From Gemmatimonadota bacterium (GTDB taxonomy: Bacteria; Latescibacterota; UBA2968; UBA8231): a stretch of DNA of 8,757 nt. This document shows, piece by piece, positions 6,386 through 8,757 of this stretch (positions within the stretch are counted from its first letter, which is position 1; every line of letters begins with the position of its first letter). Made by a program: the position numbers and the translations under genes. The stretch spans positions 1 through 8,757 of the forward strand of contig JAPPEF010000038.1 in NCBI GenBank assembly GCA_028875335.1, in the 5' to 3' direction. Below the pieces are notes generated by a model. That model did not search any database. It saw only the letters and a list, made by a program, of their open reading frames with translations, and was not told the DNA's origin.

Positions 6386-6411
6386 AGTAGCTCCATAATA
6401 TCAGGCCGCGC

Positions 6412-7260
6412 CTAGCCCAAAGCAAAGACGACCTCGCCGACGACAATGGCCACAAGCCCCAAGAACATACCGACTTTGAGCAAGCGGCCGAGGCGGTCGT
6501 CGGCCAGCACAGCGCGTTGGCGATACAATTGCCAGAGGACGTAGCCGACCAAGACATGGAGCGGCAGCAAAGCGAGCGCGTAGAGTGCGCCGTAGATGCC
6601 CGTGAAAAACGGCATCCAAGTAAACCCGACCAAGATCAAATAAACGATAGCCACCAACACCCCAGCTTGGGCTCGTCCCCAACGCAGAGGCAAGGTGCGC
6701 TCGCCGCGGATCTGATCCCCGGCCACGTCTTCGATGTCCTTGACGATTTCCCGCCCCAAGTGAAAGAGGAAAGCAAAAAGCGCCGGAATCCACGCGCGCC
6801 CGATATCGCCAGCGGCCAAGGCACCATAGGGAAAGGCAATAGCCCCGACAAAAGCGACGAGCACATTGCCCCACAGCAGGCTGTTTTTTAAGGAAATACT
6901 ATAGACGGCGAGCAAGGCGACAACGGCTAAGGCGATCAATCCATGCCAGAGGCTGAGCCAAAACGCGAGCGCACAGCCAGCTAAAGCGAGAAGCACACTT
7001 TGCCTGCGGGCCGCGCTTGGGCTGAGGCGGCCGGAAGGCAAAGGGCGCAACGGGCGGTTGATGCGGTCAATGTCGATATCCATCAAATCGTTGAAGGCAT
7101 TGCCAGCACCATTGATCAACGCAGCAGAAAGGGCGGCGAGCAGAATAGCGGGCCAAGCGGGGGATTGGTCGGTAGTCAAAGCACCAATGCCGACCGAGAG
7201 CGCGGTGATCAGGCCGTTGAGCGGCCGAGGCAGGAGGAAAAAGGTGCTGAGTTGCGACAA
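6412..7260 (-). CDS. UbiA-family membrane prenyltransferase
   Basis: With a TTG start at 7260 the product is 282 aa, typical of UbiA proteins, with about eight to nine hydrophobic segments. The first Asp-rich prenyl-diphosphate motif is NDLMDIDID (Asn57, Asp58, Asp61, Asp65), followed by RINRPLRPLPSGRLS (66-80). The second is KDIEDVAGD (Asp175, Asp178, Asp182). The NRPxRPxPSG pattern is most like the archaeal-type geranylgeranylglyceryl-phosphate prenyltransferase branch, also found in several bacterial phyla, rather than ubiquinone or heme A enzymes. The substrate is unknown; a lipid, quinone or tocopherol-like acceptor is possible. The open frame reaches an ATG at 7386, but that would overlap the TPR gene by 86 nt with residues unlike the family. 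TTG 7260 is the only other usable start before the first helix. AGGAG near 7295-7299 is too distant to be its binding site, so the start stays uncertain. Confidence 0.85.
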   Translation of the reverse strand: MSQLSTFFLLPRPLNGLITALSVGIGALTTDQSPAWPAILLAALSAALINGAGNAFNDLMDIDIDRINRPLRPLPSGRLSPSAARRQSVLLALAGCALAFWLSLWHGLIALAVVALLAVYSISLKNSLLWGNVLVAFVGAIAFPYGALAAGDIGRAWIPALFAFLFHLGREIVKDIEDVAGDQIRGERTLPLRWGRAQAGVLVAIVYLILVGFTWMPFFTGIYGALYALALLPLHVLVGYVLWQLYRQRAVLADDRLGRLLKVGMFLGLVAIVVGEVVFALG

Positions 7261-7300
7261 GAAAGTTTGTGACGAGATCGAGTAAAGGGGCGCACTCCTG

Positions 7301-8757
7301 CTACTGTCTGCGCCGCATATCTTTGAGGTAGGTCTGCGCCGATTCCAAGTTCGGATCCAAAGATAGGGCGCGTTCGAGGTTCTCAATCGCCTCGTCGGTG
7401 CGGCCTAGGTAGAAAAGCGAGGCGGCCATGTTGGTGTGGTTTTGCGCCTTGGCGTAACCAATATCGATCAGAATCCGATACAGATCGAGCGCCTCCTCGT
7501 AACGCTTCTGCCAGAACCGCACAAAGGCTAAGCGATCAAGCGCTTCCGTGTTGTGCGGTTCGACTAGCAGGGCGCGTTCGTACTGCTCCGCTGCAACTTT
7601 GGTCCGCCCCAGTTCCTGCGATGCCTGACCCATGAGGACATGAAGTCTAGCCGCCATCGGCAGGTCCGATTGCAGAGAGATGGCCTGTGTCAACGACGCG
7701 AGCGCTTCCTCATAGCGCTCCAATTGGAATAGCGCATCGCCCATGCCGGCATAGGCCAGCGCGTGCTCGGGGTCAATTTCGAGCACTACGCGGTACGACG
7801 CGATGGCTTCCTCATGGTGCCCCTGTTTCCTCAGGATCTCGGCAGTGTTCTGAAGGATGGCCAGATCGTGTGGCTTCAGTTCTCGGACGCGGAGCAGATA
7901 TTCGTCGGCTTCCTCAAAACGCTGCTGTGCAATCCGCAGACAGGCCATATATACGAGAGGTTCCACAGTATCGGGGTTGATCTCCATAGCGCGCTGGAAA
8001 TGTTTTTCCGCTGTCTCGAGCCGGTCCAGCTCAAGCGACGCCCGGCCCATAAGGACGTAGAGAACACCCGAGATCGGCTGGTTCGGTCGAAGAGAAACTG
8101 CCCTGCTCAGCGACTTGATTGCCTCGTCGTATCGACCGAGGCGGAACAAAGCATCGCCCATGCCGGCATGAGCCAGCACGTACTCCGGATCGTTCTTCAG
8201 CACAGTGCGGAACGACGCGATGGCTTCCTCATAACGCTCCTGTCTCCTCAGCACCTCGCCCAAATTCTGGTGGGAGGTATTATGGCGAGGATCGAGTTCC
8301 AAGGCGCGGAGAACGCTCTCTTCGGCTTCTTTGAGATGGTTCATTTTTATAAGTGCGAGGCCGAGGGTGGAATGTGCGTTAGCAAAATCTGGGCGCTGTT
8401 CCACCGCGATGCGGGCGGCAGCGCGGGCTTCCTCCGCACGGTCCTCCTCGGCCAATGCCGCGGCCAGATTGAGATGTGCATCTCGCGCCTCGGGATTGAA
8501 AGAGACGATGTGGCTGAAGAGGCTGATCTCGTCCCGGTAGATGCCCGCCTGCTGCCAAGTCATCACTCCGAGGAGCGCCAAAACGACCACTGCGAGGCCG
8601 CACGCGCCTATCCTGAGAGAACTCGCTAGCCTACCCACACCGTGAACGGCACTACCGATGAGTACCGCCATCACGCCGATGCCGGCCAGATATTGAAAGC
8701 GGTCAGCGACGAGGGAAAACTGCATGTAGCCGTAATCCACAAAACCAAGCACTGGCG
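7301..8757 (-). CDS. Membrane protein with C-terminal TPR repeats (TMTC-like), N-terminus beyond window
   Basis: The frame is open to the right edge and ends at TAG 7301. A GTG at 8752 gives 483 residues, but codons upstream (Pro, then GTG read as Val) continue a typical membrane-domain motif, PVLGFVxxG..FSLVADRFQYLAGIG, so I infer the gene starts outside the window and encodes a much larger polytopic protein. Numbering from the GTG, hydrophobic segments lie at about 22-42 and 47-66. From residue 91 come 11 TPR units, mostly 34 residues, with two 37-residue units at 193-229 and 332-368. Such proteins resemble TMTC/GT-C-type O-glycosyltransferase relatives with TPRs outside the membrane domain, serving protein binding. 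The catalytic part is not visible, so enzymatic function cannot be claimed. The prenyltransferase gene begins 40 nt downstream. A four-TPR block within it is duplicated in tandem. Confidence 0.88.
   Translation of the reverse strand, partial: PVLGFVDYGYMQFSLVADRFQYLAGIGVMAVLIGSAVHGVGRLASSLRIGACGLAVVVLALLGVMTWQQAGIYRDEISLFSHIVSFNPEARDAHLNLAAALAEEDRAEEARAAARIAVEQRPDFANAHSTLGLALIKMNHLKEAEESVLRALELDPRHNTSHQNLGEVLRRQERYEEAIASFRTVLKNDPEYVLAHAGMGDALFRLGRYDEAIKSLSRAVSLRPNQPISGVLYVLMGRASLELDRLETAEKHFQRAMEINPDTVEPLVYMACLRIAQQRFEEADEYLLRVRELKPHDLAILQNTAEILRKQGHHEEAIASYRVVLEIDPEHALAYAGMGDALFQLERYEEALASLTQAISLQSDLPMAARLHVLMGQASQELGRTKVAAEQYERALLVEPHNTEALDRLAFVRFWQKRYEEALDLYRILIDIGYAKAQNHTNMAASLFYLGRTDEAIENLERALSLDPNLESAQTYLKDMRRRQ
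7445..7861 (-). repeat. Second copy of a duplicated four-TPR block (417 nt)
   Basis: Residues 298-436 (from GTG 8752) repeat residues 159-297 with a 139-residue offset that includes the odd 37-residue unit. Shared stretches include EEAIASYRVVLEIDPEHALAY against EEAIASFRTVLKNDPEYVLAH, then AGMGDALFxLxRYxEA and HVLMGQAS/YVLMGRAS. The last unit of the block is more diverged. Confidence 0.75.
7862..8278 (-). repeat. First copy of the duplicated four-TPR block (417 nt)
   Basis: This is the N-terminal copy. Nucleotide identity is still visible; for example ACGACGCGATGGCTTCCTCAT occurs in both copies near 7795 and 8212, 417 nt apart. This points to in-frame tandem duplication of a four-TPR block rather than only shared TPR consensus. 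Confidence 0.75.

Noticed and set aside
7261..7386. ATG 7386 as the start of the prenyltransferase
   Set aside because: It would overlap the TPR gene by 86 nt and add 42 residues of low-complexity, Arg/Ser-rich sequence unlike UbiA N-termini.
7763..8629. A 288-codon plus-strand open frame opposite the TPR gene
   Set aside because: It is a product of the repetitive GC-rich TPR coding sequence; its own repeats just mirror the TPR block duplication.

Overview
The window reads as ordinary GC-rich bacterial chromosome. Six protein-coding genes and one edge fragment lie on the minus strand in one closely spaced row, and a single IS200/IS605-type insertion carrying tnpB sits in the row on the plus strand. 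The content (BetC-like sulfatase, xylose-isomerase-like TIM-barrel protein, galactonate-dehydratase-type enolase-superfamily enzyme, a histidyl-tRNA synthetase with a KGFRDF N-terminus, large membrane/TPR protein, UbiA prenyltransferase) resembles what is seen in uncultured, polysaccharide- and sulfate-ester-degrading bacteria such as Poribacteria, Latescibacterota or Planctomycetes relatives. That placement is inference from gene content only.

Reading along the minus strand from the right edge: (1) the C-terminal part of a membrane protein with 11 TPR repeats (7301-8757, N-terminus off the window); (2) a UbiA-family prenyltransferase (6412-7260, probable TTG start); (3) a D-galactonate dehydratase-like enolase-superfamily enzyme (5238-6371); (4) the inserted tnpB element (3985-5241, gene on the plus strand); (5) hisS (2630-3976); (6) a sugar phosphate isomerase/epimerase-like protein (1619-2602, GTG start); (7) an orphan PD-(D/E)XK nuclease-like protein with more AT-rich sequence than its neighbours (704-1543); (8) the N-terminal 223 residues of a choline-sulfatase-like enzyme running off the left edge (1-669). 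Gaps are 40, 40, [insertion], 27, 75 and 34 nt, so most of the row could be cotranscribed. The dehydratase, isomerase-like protein and sulfatase fit sugar or sulfate-ester catabolism; hisS appears to be a housekeeping passenger.

The most informative feature is the insertion. Its ends can be placed to the base by the IS608-type recognition rule: TTAC at the left with an AAAG guide beside the left hairpin, and TCAC at the right with a GAAG guide beside the right hairpin. Removing 3985-5241 restores a tight junction in which the dehydratase ended TGG-TAA and hisS began 4 nt later. The element therefore landed inside a stop codon, changed TAA to TGA without altering the protein, separated two adjacent genes, and supplied five of the six bases of the present hisS ribosome binding site. 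The right end also has the hairpins expected of an omega RNA whose guide would be the 3' end of the dehydratase gene, so the predicted TnpB target is the empty donor site. No tnpA, CRISPR array, tRNA or rRNA is visible, and no stretch over 300 nt lacks a gene.
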